Below, piece after piece: positions 27,699 to 37,805 of a stretch of DNA of 64,000 nt (positions within the stretch are counted from its first letter, which is position 1; each line of letters starts with the position of its first letter). The notes beneath the pieces are model-generated. The model did not search any database. It had not been told where the DNA came from and saw only the letters and a list, made by a program, of their open reading frames with translations. The stretch lies in contig NZ_JAHKQA010000072.1 in assembly GCF_018860705.1 (NCBI RefSeq), positions 346,814 through 410,813 on the forward strand, in the 5' to 3' direction. This DNA is from Citreicella sp. C3M06. Its GTDB lineage: Bacteria; Pseudomonadota; Alphaproteobacteria; Rhodobacterales; Rhodobacteraceae. A program made the position numbers and the translations under genes.

Positions 27699-28157
27699 AT
27701 GACCAGATCACCTCTGATACGCCTGCTGTACGCGCGCATCTGCGCCCTGTTCTGCCTCTGGCTGGCGGCAGGCGCGGGCGCTGCCGAGACACAGGATCTT
27801 GCGCAAACCCACGAAAGCAACCGGGGGCAAATGCTTCTGGCGGCGGATTACGCCGTCTGTCTGGGGCGGCTGACAGCGCTGCTGCAACATTCCTGGCTCA
27901 TCCAGGACCCGCTCGCCGACGCGCTGGAACTCCGTCGCGACTGGGTCAGGGCGCTGTATGACGCCACGCGCCTTCCCCTTCCCGGCGAAACGCAGGCGGG
28001 GCGCGAACTCAACATGATGCTGCGCATCCGCGCCAAACGCGACCAGCTCGCGCTGCTCGAAACCGGCAGTTTCAACGATGACGCCCGCCGCGCCCGGCTC
28101 GCCGAAACGACGGCGATGAACCAGCTTTTCACCTGCCACCGGATGATCAACCGCTAG
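27699..28157 (+). CDS. Small exported protein of unknown function
   Basis: 152 aa. A likely signal peptide (ICALFCLWLAAGAGAAE) is followed by a mostly helical, charged domain with two cysteines (YAVCLGRL and LFTCHRMINR) that could form a disulfide. I do not recognise the family. It is divergent from the VPLPA-CTERM gene and ends about 50 bp before cobT, so it may be cotranscribed with cobT. There is no evidence for a role in cobalamin synthesis. Confidence 0.65.
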   Translation: MTRSPLIRLLYARICALFCLWLAAGAGAAETQDLAQTHESNRGQMLLAADYAVCLGRLTALLQHSWLIQDPLADALELRRDWVRALYDATRLPLPGETQAGRELNMMLRIRAKRDQLALLETGSFNDDARRARLAETTAMNQLFTCHRMINR

Positions 28158-28208
28158 GGCTGCATTTGCCCCTTGCCAAGCTCCCGCCAAGGCGCGAAAC
28201 CTGAGCGC

Positions 28209-30086
28209 ATGGCAATGCGCGATGACAACCCCGCTGATCCCTTCAAGAAAGCTCTGGCCGAGGCAACAAAGGTCATGGCCGACGACCCCGATCTGTCGGT
28301 GAATTTCACCGTCGATCCATCGGGCGTCTCCGGCGACAACATGCGCCTGCCGCAGGTCAGCCGGCGCATGACCCGCGACGAGGTGCTGCTGGCGCGTGGC
28401 ACCGCCGACGCGCTGGCGCTGTATCGCCGCTATCACGATACGGGCACCCACGCACGTTACGCGCCCCCCGGCGACATGGCGCGCGAGCTTTACGAAGCCA
28501 TGGAAACCGCCCGCTGCGAGGCGATGGGCGCGCGCGACATGCCCGGCACCGCCGGCAACATCGACGCCAAGATCGGCAACGAAGCCGCACGTCGCGGCTA
28601 TGGCCAGATCACCCAGGCGGCAGAGGCGCCCCTGCCGGTTGCGGCGGGCTATCTCATTCGCCATCTCGCCACCGGGCGCGATCTGCCCAAGGATGCCGCC
28701 CATGTCATGGAACTGTGGCGCGGCTTCATCGAGGATCAGGCCGGCGGCACGCTCGAAGGGCTCGAAGACACGCTCGCCAATCAGGCCAGCTTTGCCAAGT
28801 TCGCCCGGCGCATGATCACCGATCTGGGCTATGGCGATCAGCTTGGCGAAGACCCGGATTCGCTCGACGAAGACGACAGCGACGAGGCCGAACCCGAAGG
28901 CGCCGAAGAGGACCAGCCCGACAGCAGCGGTGACGATGCCGACGATCAGGACGAGGCCGAGGCCTCTCCCGAGCAATCGCAGGACCAGACCCAGGATGCC
29001 AGCCAGGCCCAGGTCTCGACCGACGATCTCGCCGATCAGGAAATGGGCGAGGAAACCGAAATGCCCGAGGGCGACGCTCCGATGGAGCCGCCCGCCCCCG
29101 CGCCGGTGTCCGAGGCCGACCCGGAATACAAGGTCTATGACGGCGCCCATGACGAAGAGATCCCCGCCGAGGAACTCGCCGATCCGCAAGAGCTAGAACG
29201 GCTACGCGCCTATCTCGACCAGCAGCTCGAACCGCTCAAAGGCGCGGTGTCGCGGCTGGCCAACAAGTTGCAGCGTCGGCTTCAGGCCCAGCAGAACCGC
29301 AGCTGGGAATTCGATCTCGAAGAAGGCATCCTCGACGCCGGCCGCCTCGCCCGCGTCGTCGCCAACCCGACGACACCGCTCAGCTTCAAGATCGAGAAAG
29401 ACACCGAATTCCGCGACACAGTAGTCACGCTGCTGCTCGACAACTCGGGATCGATGCGCGGGCGCCCGATCTCGATCGCCGCGATCTGCGCTGACGTTCT
29501 GGCCCGCACGCTGGAACGCTGCTCGGTCAAGGTCGAGATTCTCGGCTTCACTACTCGTGCGTGGAAAGGCGGCACCGCGCGTGAGAAATGGCTTAACGAG
29601 GGGCGCGAACAGCAACCGGGGCGGCTCAACGATCTGCGCCACATCATCTACAAGCGCGCCGACGCGCCTTGGCGTCGGGTGCGCGACAACCTTGGCCTGA
29701 TGATGAAAGAGGGGCTGCTCAAGGAAAACATCGACGGCGAGGCACTGGAATGGGCGCACCGCCGCATGATCTCCCGCCCCGAGGCCCGCAAGATCCTGAT
29801 GGTGATTTCCGACGGTGCCCCGGTCGATGATTCGACCCTGTCGGTGAACCCGGCGAATTACTTGGAGAAACACCTGCGCGACGTGATCGCCATGGTCGAA
29901 CGGCGCAAGCAAGTGGAATTGCTCGCTATTGGCATTGGTCATGACGTGACACGCTACTATAACCGCGCGGTCACGATCACCGATGTCGAACAGCTTGCCG
30001 GCGCGATGACCGAACAGCTTGCGGCGCTGTTCGACAGCGATCCGCGCGCGCGCGCCCGCTTCATGGGCATCCGCCGGGCAGGGTAA
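28209..30086 (+). CDS. cobT: Aerobic cobaltochelatase subunit CobT
   Basis: 625 aa. The N-terminal part starts [22 protein letters not shown], as in other CobT proteins. The middle (about 215-310) is a very acidic, low-complexity linker (Asp/Glu/Gln-rich). The C-terminal domain is von Willebrand A-like with the MIDAS sequence [15 protein letters not shown] and a later [13 protein letters not shown]. CobT pairs with CobS in the AAA+ chelatase complex. ATG 28209 (MAMRDDNP) is preferred; no strong ribosome site is visible, and ATG 28215 is an alternative. Confidence 0.94.
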   Translation: MAMRDDNPADPFKKALAEATKVMADDPDLSVNFTVDPSGVSGDNMRLPQVSRRMTRDEVLLARGTADALALYRRYHDTGTHARYAPPGDMARELYEAMETARCEAMGARDMPGTAGNIDAKIGNEAARRGYGQITQAAEAPLPVAAGYLIRHLATGRDLPKDAAHVMELWRGFIEDQAGGTLEGLEDTLANQASFAKFARRMITDLGYGDQLGEDPDSLDEDDSDEAEPEGAEEDQPDSSGDDADDQDEAEASPEQSQDQTQDASQAQVSTDDLADQEMGEETEMPEGDAPMEPPAPAPVSEADPEYKVYDGAHDEEIPAEELADPQELERLRAYLDQQLEPLKGAVSRLANKLQRRLQAQQNRSWEFDLEEGILDAGRLARVVANPTTPLSFKIEKDTEFRDTVVTLLLDNSGSMRGRPISIAAICADVLARTLERCSVKVEILGFTTRAWKGGTAREKWLNEGREQQPGRLNDLRHIIYKRADAPWRRVRDNLGLMMKEGLLKENIDGEALEWAHRRMISRPEARKILMVISDGAPVDDSTLSVNPANYLEKHLRDVIAMVERRKQVELLAIGIGHDVTRYYNRAVTITDVEQLAGAMTEQLAALFDSDPRARARFMGIRRAG

Positions 30087-30096
30087 TGCAACGATT

Positions 30097-30158
30097 GGGG
30101 GCGCTGCCCCCCTTGGCCTTACGGCCAATTCCCCCCGGAGTTTATTCGGCAAGATGAA
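30097..30158 (-). repeat. Dispersed GC-rich repeat, copy B
   Basis: Read on the minus strand: CTTCATCTTGCC, AAACTCCGGGGGG, then the hairpin GGGGGCAGCGCCCCC. It faces copy C across 14 bp, so the two form a long potential cruciform after cobT. Confidence 0.8.
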
Positions 30159-30172
30159 GCGCAACGCCGCCC

Positions 30173-30218
30173 CTTCATCTTGCCCTTAAACTCCGGGGGT
30201 GCGGGGGCTGGCCCCCGC
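30173..30218 (+). repeat. Dispersed GC-rich repeat, copy C
   Basis: CTTCATCTTGCCC, then AAACTCCGGGGG, then the hairpin GGGGGCTGGCCCCC. It is an inverted partner of copy B and lies 40 bp before the aminopeptidase gene. Confidence 0.8.
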
Positions 30219-30260
30219 CTCGGCGCTCACAAAGCGCACACCATCAAGGAAAGGCGCAGC

Positions 30261-32036
30261 ATGTATCAGCAGTTCACCGAAACCGCCCATCCGGATCAGG
30301 GTCCTACGCGTCTCGAAGAGCTGCGCGGGTTGTTCGATGCGCGGCAAATCGACGGTTTCATCGTTCCTCGGGCCGACGCTCATCAGGGCGAATATGTTGC
30401 ACCACATGATGACCGGCTGGCATGGTTGACCGGCTTCACCGGCTCAGCGGGTTACTGCGTTGCCTTGCGCGACGTTGCCGGGGTCTTTGTCGATGGCCGA
30501 TACCGGGTGCAGGTCAAGGCGCAAGTGGCCGATGTCTTCACTCCCGTCGACTGGCCCGAGACCGGCCTTGCCGAGTGGATCTCGGACAAGCTGCCCGATG
30601 GCGGCAGCATAGGTATCGACCCCTGGCTGTTCTCGGTCGAACAAGTGCGCCGCCTTGAGGCCGATCTGCGCGGCTTAGAACTACGCTTCACCGACAACCT
30701 CGTAGATGAGATCTGGGAAGATCAGCCTGCGCCGCCCATGGGGGCGGTCTTTGCGCAGGACGTCAGTCTTTCGGGCGAATCCCATGACGACAAGATCGCC
30801 CGTCTGGCACGGGATCTGGGGGCGGCTTGCTGTGTTCTGACCCTGCCCGACAGCATCGCTTGGCTGCTCAACATCCGCGGCAGCGACATCCCGCGCAACC
30901 CGGTGCCGCACAGCTTTGCCCTGCTCAACGCCGATGGCACGGTCGAGCTGTTCATCGCCGAAGAAAAGCTGGCAAAGCTTGGCGCACATCTCGGAGAGCG
31001 GGTGTCGATCCTGCCACCGGAGGGCTTCCTTGCGGCCATCGCAACGCTGGAGGGACGGGTGCGCATCGATCCGGCCACCTGCCCCGTTGCCGTCGCCGAT
31101 GCGCTTCGTGGCACCAAGATCATCGAGGCTCCGGATCCTTGTCTGCTGCCCAAGGCCTGCAAGAACACCGCCGAGCTTGCCGGTGCCCGCGCCGCCCATC
31201 TGCGCGATGGCGCGGCGATGGTGCGTTTTCTTGCATGGCTCGACCGGCAGACGCCCGGCAACTTCACCGAGATCGACGCGGTGAAGGCACTGGAAGCCAA
31301 ACGCCGCGCCACCAACGCGCTGCGCGACATCTCTTTCGAGACGATTTCGGGCGCCGGGCCAAATGGCGCCATCGTGCATTACCGCGTCACCGAGGCTACA
31401 AACCGCGTGGTGAACGCGGGTGATCTTCTGTTGATGGACAGCGGCGGGCAATATGTCGACGGCACCACCGATATCACCCGCACCATCGCCATCGGCACGC
31501 CCGGCGATGCCGAGAAAGACAGCTTTACCCGTGTGCTCAAGGGCATGATCGCGCTGTCCCGGCTGCGCTTCCCGCGTGGACTTGCCGGGCGTGACATCGA
31601 CGCACTGGCGCGCGCCGCGCTCTGGCAGGCGGGGCTTGATTATGGGCATGGCACCGGGCATGGCGTGGGTGCGTATCTTAGCGTGCACGAAGGGCCGGCG
31701 CGCATCGCCCGCACCGGCACCGTCCCCCTTGCGCCGGGCATGATCCTTTCGAACGAACCGGGCTTCTATCGCGAGGGGGCTTATGGTATCCGTATCGAGA
31801 ACCTCATCGCGGTCGAAGACGCGCCGCCCCTGCCGGGGCAGACGGTGCCCGCGATGCTGCGTTTCGAAACCCTGACATGGGTGCCGATCGATCGCAGGCT
31901 GATTGTGCCAGATCTGCTGACCGAAGAAGATCGTGACTGGCTCAATGCCTACCACGCGGAAATCCTCGTCAGGATTGGTCCGCTGGTCGACACGGAAGAC
32001 GCGGCATGGCTCGCCCGCGCCTGCGCTCCTTTCTGA
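30261..32036 (+). CDS. pepP: Xaa-Pro aminopeptidase (aminopeptidase P, M24B)
   Basis: 591-aa cytosolic metallopeptidase that removes an N-terminal residue preceding proline. Two creatinase-like N-terminal domains (about 1-300) precede the pita-bread domain. Metal ligands are visible: the two Asp in LLMDSGGQYVDGTTDITRT, His in GTGHGVGAYLSVHEGP, Glu in LSNEPGFY and Glu in IRIENLIAVED. The length of about 590-600 aa is that of the long form common in alphaproteobacteria and eukaryotic APP1. AAGGAAAGG lies about 8 bp before ATG 30261. Confidence 0.93.
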   Translation: MYQQFTETAHPDQGPTRLEELRGLFDARQIDGFIVPRADAHQGEYVAPHDDRLAWLTGFTGSAGYCVALRDVAGVFVDGRYRVQVKAQVADVFTPVDWPETGLAEWISDKLPDGGSIGIDPWLFSVEQVRRLEADLRGLELRFTDNLVDEIWEDQPAPPMGAVFAQDVSLSGESHDDKIARLARDLGAACCVLTLPDSIAWLLNIRGSDIPRNPVPHSFALLNADGTVELFIAEEKLAKLGAHLGERVSILPPEGFLAAIATLEGRVRIDPATCPVAVADALRGTKIIEAPDPCLLPKACKNTAELAGARAAHLRDGAAMVRFLAWLDRQTPGNFTEIDAVKALEAKRRATNALRDISFETISGAGPNGAIVHYRVTEATNRVVNAGDLLLMDSGGQYVDGTTDITRTIAIGTPGDAEKDSFTRVLKGMIALSRLRFPRGLAGRDIDALARAALWQAGLDYGHGTGHGVGAYLSVHEGPARIARTGTVPLAPGMILSNEPGFYREGAYGIRIENLIAVEDAPPLPGQTVPAMLRFETLTWVPIDRRLIVPDLLTEEDRDWLNAYHAEILVRIGPLVDTEDAAWLARACAPF

Positions 32037-32162
32037 GCGCAACAGGCTGCGGCGTCGCCTCGCCGAACAGACACAAGCACGCGGCGCGCCTGCGCCGTAA
32101 TGACACAACACTGTCGCATTCCGATTGGTATATCATCCGGGGTGCAAACGGGGAGAGAAGAC

Positions 32163-32507
32163 ATGTTGAAACATATCAAGGTCCGGCCGACGAACGGCAC
32201 ATGGGTGATCCGCGCCGGCGGCGCTGTCCTTGGCGAAAGCAGCCGCGCGATGGAGCTGACCGAAGGCGACATGCCCTTTGTGATTTATTTCCCGCGCGAG
32301 GATATCGCCACAGCGTTTCTTGAGCCGTCCGACTACCGGACCCGCAACCAGTGGCTTGGCGAGGCTACCTATTACAACATCGCATCAAAAAGCCGGACCT
32401 ACGAAAACGCCGTCTGGTCCTATGAGAACCCGACCGATGAGGGCGCGGCGCTTCGGGGTTATCTTGCGTTTCATGTTCAGGATGGCGTTGCCGTCGAACT
32501 GGTCTGA
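32163..32507 (+). CDS. DUF427 domain protein
   Basis: 114 aa covering a single DUF427 domain (WVIRAGGAVLGESSRAMELTEGDMPFVIYFPREDI, then NIASKSRTYENAVWSYENP). The family is small, cytosolic and beta-rich, with no established function. GGGGAGAGAAG lies just upstream of ATG 32163. A strong bidirectional terminator follows. Confidence 0.88.
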   Translation: MLKHIKVRPTNGTWVIRAGGAVLGESSRAMELTEGDMPFVIYFPREDIATAFLEPSDYRTRNQWLGEATYYNIASKSRTYENAVWSYENPTDEGAALRGYLAFHVQDGVAVELV

Positions 32508-32526
32508 CGCGCATTTCCCGAATGTG

Positions 32527-32554
32527 AAAAGGCCCCCGAACCGGGGGCCTTTTT
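32527..32554. terminator. Bidirectional intrinsic terminator
   Basis: AAAAGGCCCCCG and CGGGGGCCTTTTT form an 8-bp GC stem (plus A/T pairs) with a 3-nt loop, between the convergent DUF427 and CHAP genes. Confidence 0.9.
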
Positions 32555-32558
32555 CGTA

Positions 32559-33116
32559 TCAGCTATCCTGCTTGGGATAGATGAACCCGTTGATCGGGTA
32601 TGGTTTGCCAAAGCTCCCCGGATTGCTCTCTACCCGCACCGAGCTCCAGTCATTGCGCGGCGAGATATCCTCGACCAACATGCCAAGCGATACCTTGTTG
32701 CGGTTCCAGTTGGCGTGGTCGATCTTGAGCATGCGTTCCGACACCACCTCAGAGACCACCGCGACGTGACCCATGCTCATGCCCGAGGTGCCGGCAAAGG
32801 CCATGACAGCGCCAACCACCGGCTTGCGACCGCGATCATAGACCCCCGCCGCCTTGCCCCACCATGTGTTGGCGTTGCCGCGAATATTGACGCCGCTGGC
32901 GTTGCGGGCGAAGGGCACGCACCACACGCGAGCCCCCTTGTTCTGAAGCGCCTTCACCTCGCGCAGCGCCATGGCGCGGCGATCAAGGTCAAGTCCGCCT
33001 TCGGAGGCATATCGGATGTCGGGGGTGGGGTTGCTGGAACAGGCCGCAACGGCCGTCATCAACACACACATCAAAGGAAGGGCGAGACGTGCCCTCCGGT
33101 TGCCGTTCACACTCAT
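32559..33116 (-). CDS. CHAP-domain lipoprotein (putative peptidoglycan amidase)
   Basis: 185 aa. The signal peptide ends in a lipobox (MTAVAAC), so it is predicted to be a lipoprotein. The CHAP domain follows, with the catalytic Cys in RVWCVPFARNASG, His in SMGHVAVVSEV and Asn in KIDHANWNRNK. CHAP enzymes cleave amide bonds in peptidoglycan or gamma-glutamyl compounds. ATG 33116 (MSVNGNRRAR) is chosen; an upstream in-frame ATG adds charged residues that would spoil the signal peptide. Confidence 0.85.
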   Translation of the reverse strand: MSVNGNRRARLALPLMCVLMTAVAACSSNPTPDIRYASEGGLDLDRRAMALREVKALQNKGARVWCVPFARNASGVNIRGNANTWWGKAAGVYDRGRKPVVGAVMAFAGTSGMSMGHVAVVSEVVSERMLKIDHANWNRNKVSLGMLVEDISPRNDWSSVRVESNPGSFGKPYPINGFIYPKQDS

Positions 33117-33282
33117 TCTGTCCCTCGAAGAGTTTGGATCTGCCCTGCCTCGTGTGTCCCGAAGCTCAGTCACATCTTTTTACGATCACTTAACCAAAAG
33201 AAAGGGGGCGTGATCGCGATGCGCGGAAATCCGCGCAGATCCAGACACATCCGGGAACCATTTCGTGCAGGAACTTGACGCC

Positions 33283-34959
33283 TCAGCTGTGTTCTTCTGC
33301 AGCGGTGGCCGCAAGCGCGCGGTTATAGGCCTTGAGCGCATCGACATGGAACAGTGCGCCCTGCAGAAGCGGCTCCTGGGTTTGCGCATCCAGCGTCACC
33401 ACCGGCAGGAAGGCCACGCCGGATTTGTCAAAGCGCGGCAGCGCGGTTTCCAGCGTCGCCGTGGTTTTCACATAAAGCCCCTGATCGATCATCCGCAGGC
33501 AGGCTTCTTCGTCTGCCGCGCCCGGATCGTCGATCTTGCGCATCACCCCGGCAACGCGGAACATCGCCAGCAGATAGCTTTGCGGCCCGGCGGCCAGATG
33601 CACCTTGCGCCGCTCCAGCTGGGTCAGGAAGAAGCTGCGATTGACCAGACGCGACGCCACGGCGGTGGACATCGACACCGACACCATCACCGCAAGCCCG
33701 GTCTGCCAGTCGCCGGTCAGTTCGAACACGATCAGCGTGGTCGAGATCGGCGCGCCCAGAACCGCTGCCGCCACGGCGCCCATCCCCGCAAGCGCATACA
33801 ACGTGAAGGCCGAACTCTGCTCGGGGAACAGGCTGGTGGCAATATGGGCAAAGGTCAGTCCGGTCAGCGCGCCGACCATCAACGACGGAGAAAACACGCC
33901 GCCACCCATGCGCCCTGCCATGGTGATCGACACCGCCGCCACCTTGACCACGCAAAACACAAAGGCCGCGCCAAGCCCTAGCCCCCCGGTCAGCGCCAGC
34001 GAGGTCGTCTCGTAGCCAACGCCGATGATATGCGGGAACTGGATCGCAAGCGCGCCCAGCAACAGCCCGGCCAGTGCCGGGCGCAGCACCAGCGGCAACC
34101 CCAGCCATTTCTGCACGCGATTGCCGAAATCGTCGGACCAGAAGATCGCCCGCATCATCAGCACCGCCACCAGCCCGCACACCATCCCCATCATAAAGAA
34201 CGCCGGCAGCTCGAGATAGAATTCGACCGTGGTGGTGCCGGGCAGCAGGAATTCGGTCACATCGCCAAAGGCGAGCCGGTTGATGACGGTGCCCGCAGCG
34301 CTGGCCACGACGATCGGGGCAAAGGCATGCAGCGCGAAATGGCGCAGCACCACTTCGAGCCCGAACAGCGCCCCGGCGATGGGCGCGTTGAAGCTGGCAG
34401 ACACCGCCGCCGCCACCGCACAGCCGAGCAGATCGCGCCCGGTAATGCCGTCGACTCTCAGCCGGTTCGAGGTCCAACTAGCGATCATCGCGGCGATATG
34501 GACAACGGGGCCTTCGCGGCCCGTGGAACCCCCGGTTGAAAGCGTGATCCAAGAACACAATGCAGAGGCGATACCCGCCTTCTTTTCCACCCGCCCGTCG
34601 TTCAGCGCCGCCCCTTCGATCACATCGGAAACCGACCGCACGCGCCCGTCCGGGGTGAAGTACTGCACAATGATTCCGACGACGATGCCTCCGGTCACGG
34701 GGATCAGCAGCACCCAGATCCACGGCAGGGTGCTGGCAAAACTCGCCAGCGTATTGACATCTTCGGTGCCGTAAAGAAACGCCTGCAAGCGGCTGATTGC
34801 AAACCTGAAAACCGTCGCTGCGCAGCCGGATGCAATGCCGACGAACAGCGCGACAAACCAAAAGCTCACCTGCCCCGGTGCCTTGTGTCGCATTGTGTGC
34901 CAGCCCCGCCCGAAGCTGCTGGTCATTTCCGTCCATTGGCGGGAAAATGCCCGGACCAT
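33283..34959 (-). CDS. ClC-type chloride channel/antiporter with C-terminal CBS-like region
   Basis: 558-aa membrane protein. ClC motifs: GGSTGREGPVVH (containing the gating glutamate), GGGVFSPSLMVGALTG and AAVLGAPISTTLIVFELTG. About 10-12 hydrophobic helices precede a cytosolic tail that reads as one CBS-like unit (DPGAADEEACLRMIDQGLYVKTTATLETALPRF). Moves chloride, possibly in exchange for protons. ATG 34959 has AAGGGGA 8-9 bp upstream; ATG 34992 is an alternative. It is divergent from the FAD oxidase gene 70 bp away. Confidence 0.88.
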   Translation of the reverse strand: MVRAFSRQWTEMTSSFGRGWHTMRHKAPGQVSFWFVALFVGIASGCAATVFRFAISRLQAFLYGTEDVNTLASFASTLPWIWVLLIPVTGGIVVGIIVQYFTPDGRVRSVSDVIEGAALNDGRVEKKAGIASALCSWITLSTGGSTGREGPVVHIAAMIASWTSNRLRVDGITGRDLLGCAVAAAVSASFNAPIAGALFGLEVVLRHFALHAFAPIVVASAAGTVINRLAFGDVTEFLLPGTTTVEFYLELPAFFMMGMVCGLVAVLMMRAIFWSDDFGNRVQKWLGLPLVLRPALAGLLLGALAIQFPHIIGVGYETTSLALTGGLGLGAAFVFCVVKVAAVSITMAGRMGGGVFSPSLMVGALTGLTFAHIATSLFPEQSSAFTLYALAGMGAVAAAVLGAPISTTLIVFELTGDWQTGLAVMVSVSMSTAVASRLVNRSFFLTQLERRKVHLAAGPQSYLLAMFRVAGVMRKIDDPGAADEEACLRMIDQGLYVKTTATLETALPRFDKSGVAFLPVVTLDAQTQEPLLQGALFHVDALKAYNRALAATAAEEHS

Positions 34960-35029
34960 CGCCACGTCCCCTTTGGCTTTTCGAAGGCGCATGGCAAGGG
35001 TAACATCAACCGATTGCTCGGAGGTATTC

Positions 35030-36403
35030 ATGACCATCGCCACGGCGCTCGACGCTCTTTCCTCCCTGTTAGGCGAACGGCTCAGTCGCTCCAAGTCAGA
35101 ACTGGAACTTCATGCGCGCTCGGAATCGTATTTTCCGCCGGTGGTTCCCGATGCGATCGCCTATCCGCAGAGCCTGAGCGATGTGCAGGGGCTGGTGAAG
35201 ATCTGCGCTGAGCATCGCTGCCCGATGATCGGCTGGGGCGCGGGCACCTCGCTAGAAGGCCACGGGCTGGCGGTGCGCGGCGGCGTGGTGATTGATTTCA
35301 CCCGGATGAACAAGCTGCTGGAACTGCGCCCTGCCGACATGGATGTCACGGTGCAACCGGGCGTCACCCGTGAGGCGCTGAACGAAGAGCTGCGGGCGAC
35401 GGGGTTGTTCTTTCCGGTCGATCCGGGGGCGAATGCCACGCTGGGCGGCATGGCGATGACCCGCGCCTCGGGCACCACCACGGTGCGCTATGGCTCGATG
35501 CGCGACAATGTTCTGGGCATGCAGGTCGTTCTGGCCGACGGGCGGGTGATCCGCACCGGCACCCGCGCCCGCAAATCCGCCGCGGGCTACGATCTGACGG
35601 CGCTGATGCTGGGCTCGGAGGGCACGCTGGGCCTTGTCACCGAGCTGACGCTGAAGCTGCACGGCATTCCCGAGGCGACCAGCGCGGGCATCTGCGCCTT
35701 TCCCGATATGCACGCGGCAGTTTCTGCGGTGATGGAGACGATCCAGATGGGCATCCCCATGGCCCGTATCGAATTTGTCGATGCGGCCACGGCGCGGGCC
35801 TTTACCGCCTATTCCGGCATGGCGATGTCCGAGGCACCGCATCTGCTGGTGGAGTTTCACGGCTCGGACGCCAGCGTGGCGCAGGACGCGGAACGCTTTG
35901 CCGAGATTGTCGCCGATCACGGGGCCTCGACCTTCCGCTGGTCGGCGCGCGAGGAAGAGCGCCGCGCGCTCTGGGCACTGCGCCACAACGGCTATTACGC
36001 CATCCTTGCCAGCCGCAAAGGCGCGCGGGCGCTGGTCACCGATATCTGCGTGCCGATCTCGCGTCTTGCCGATGCGGTCGAGCAGACGCAGGCCGATATC
36101 GCGGCAAGCCTGATCCCCGGCCCGATTCTGGGCCATGTCGGCGACGGCAACTTCCATGCCATCCTGCTGATCGACCCGGATCAACCCGCCGAGATCGAAG
36201 AGGCCAAGCGCCTGTCGCATCGCATGGCAGAGCGCGCGCTGGCGCTTGGCGGCACCTGTACCGGCGAACATGGCATCGGCATGGGCAAGACCGGCTATAT
36301 GCGCGCCGAGCATGGCGATGGCTGGGATGTGATGGGCCAGATCAAGACCGCGCTTGACCCGATGAACCTGATGAACCCCGGCAAGCTGGTGCCCGCCCGC
36401 TAA
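35030..36403 (+). CDS. FAD-linked 2-hydroxy acid oxidase (D-lactate dehydrogenase / GlcD family)
   Basis: 457 aa. The PCMH-type FAD-binding domain (about 35-215) has WGAGTSLEGHG and GANATLGGMAMTRASGTTTVRYG. The C-terminal FAD-oxidase domain ends with GEHGIGMGKTGYM and NPGKLVP, as in D-lactate dehydrogenase (cytochrome) and glycolate oxidase GlcD. Oxidises a D-2-hydroxy acid to the keto acid with electrons going to a quinone or cytochrome. No GlcE/GlcF partners are nearby, which favours a D-lactate dehydrogenase type. GGAGG precedes ATG 35030. Confidence 0.87.
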   Translation: MTIATALDALSSLLGERLSRSKSELELHARSESYFPPVVPDAIAYPQSLSDVQGLVKICAEHRCPMIGWGAGTSLEGHGLAVRGGVVIDFTRMNKLLELRPADMDVTVQPGVTREALNEELRATGLFFPVDPGANATLGGMAMTRASGTTTVRYGSMRDNVLGMQVVLADGRVIRTGTRARKSAAGYDLTALMLGSEGTLGLVTELTLKLHGIPEATSAGICAFPDMHAAVSAVMETIQMGIPMARIEFVDAATARAFTAYSGMAMSEAPHLLVEFHGSDASVAQDAERFAEIVADHGASTFRWSAREEERRALWALRHNGYYAILASRKGARALVTDICVPISRLADAVEQTQADIAASLIPGPILGHVGDGNFHAILLIDPDQPAEIEEAKRLSHRMAERALALGGTCTGEHGIGMGKTGYMRAEHGDGWDVMGQIKTALDPMNLMNPGKLVPAR

Positions 36404-36524
36404 GGCAGCAATTGGCCGCGCCGGGGTGGCGCATAGTTGCGCCAGAGCTTGCCACTGCCCCGCGCGCGGCGCATCGCTTTGATGCGGCAACCATATCGAG
36501 CCGCCCCGGAAAAGGACTCTGCAG

Positions 36525-37799
36525 ATGCCATCCGCCCCCGATACCAACCTCTGGCAGGCCAGTGCGCGCGAGCATGTCTCGGGCGCACCGTTCGAAGCTG
36601 ATGCCGTGGTCGATCTTGCGATCATCGGGGGCGGCTTTACCGGCTGTTCGGCGGCGCTGGAAGCGGCGCGGCGCGGCGCGAAAGTGGCGCTGTTCGAAGG
36701 GCGCAAGATCGGGCATGGCGGCTCGGGGCGCAATGTCGGGCTGGCCAATGCCGGGCTGTGGCTCAAGCCCGACGAGATCATCGCAAAGCTGGGCGCTGGC
36801 CCCGGCCGCGCGCTGATCGACCGGCTTGGCGGCGCGCCCGATCAGGTGTTTGATCTGATCGCGCGCGAGGGCATCCGCTGCGAGGCCACCCGCAACGGCA
36901 CGCTGCACTGCGCCCATGCCCCCTCTGGGATGGACGATCTGCGCGAGCGGCACCGGCAAGGCAATGCCGCCGGTGCACCGCTGCAACTGCTGGACGCCGC
37001 CGAGGCGCAGGCCCGCACCGGCAGCCGCGCGGTGCATGGAGCGCTGTTCGATCCGCGCGCCGGTACGATCCAGCCGCTTAGCTATGTGCGTGGCCTCGCC
37101 CGCGCGGCGCAGCAGGCGGGCGCAACCCTGCACGAGGCCAGCCCGGTGAGCAGCGTGGTGCCGGACGGCAGCGGCTGGCGCATCACCTGCAACGGGCACA
37201 GGCTGCGCGCCGGGGCGCTGCTGCTGGCGTCGGGGGCCTATCACCTGCCACTGGGCGGGCCTCCCGCGCCCGCCTATGTGCCGGTCTGGTACGGCCAGTT
37301 CGCCACCGTGCCGATGCCCCAGCCAGCGCGGGCCAAGATCCTGCCCCGGCTCGAAGGCTGCTGGGATACCGCGCTGGTGATGTCGTCCTTTCGCACCGAT
37401 AACGATGGGCGGATGATCATCGGCGCCATGGGCAATCTGGACGGGCCCGGCGCGGGCATCCACGCCGCATGGGCCCGCCGCAAACTGGCGCAACTGTTCC
37501 CCGAACTGGCCGATCTGCCGTTTGTCCACGGCTGGAGCGGGCGCATCGCCATGACCTCGGATCACATCCCCAAGATCACCGCGCTTGGCGAAACCGGGCT
37601 TGGCTGCCACGGCTATTCCGGGCGCGGCATCGGCCCCGGCACGGTGTTCGGCACGGCCTGCGCCGAGGCGCTGCTAAGCGGCAATCGCGCGAGTCTCCCG
37701 TTGGCCCCGGTGCCGCGCCACAACGAAAGCCTGACGGCGCTCAAGGCTAGCTATTATGAATTCGGCGCAACCCTGACCCATGCGATAAGCGCGCGCTGA
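36525..37799 (+). CDS. FAD-dependent amine/amino acid oxidase (DAO family, PuuB-like)
   Basis: 424 aa. The N-terminal Rossmann motif (DLAIIGGGFTGCSAALEAARRGAKVALFE) and IGHGGSGRNVGLANAGL are typical of the gamma-glutamylputrescine oxidoreductase / glycine oxidase branch. Further FAD contacts are seen at GWSGRIAMTSDHIPKI and GYSGRGIGPGTVFG near the C-terminus. Cytosolic. The substrate is unassigned, and no putrescine genes lie nearby. Its stop is 6 bp from the stop of the convergent TRAP permease gene. Confidence 0.85.
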   Translation: MPSAPDTNLWQASAREHVSGAPFEADAVVDLAIIGGGFTGCSAALEAARRGAKVALFEGRKIGHGGSGRNVGLANAGLWLKPDEIIAKLGAGPGRALIDRLGGAPDQVFDLIAREGIRCEATRNGTLHCAHAPSGMDDLRERHRQGNAAGAPLQLLDAAEAQARTGSRAVHGALFDPRAGTIQPLSYVRGLARAAQQAGATLHEASPVSSVVPDGSGWRITCNGHRLRAGALLLASGAYHLPLGGPPAPAYVPVWYGQFATVPMPQPARAKILPRLEGCWDTALVMSSFRTDNDGRMIIGAMGNLDGPGAGIHAAWARRKLAQLFPELADLPFVHGWSGRIAMTSDHIPKITALGETGLGCHGYSGRGIGPGTVFGTACAEALLSGNRASLPLAPVPRHNESLTALKASYYEFGATLTHAISAR

Positions 37800-37805
37800 G
37801 CCGGG

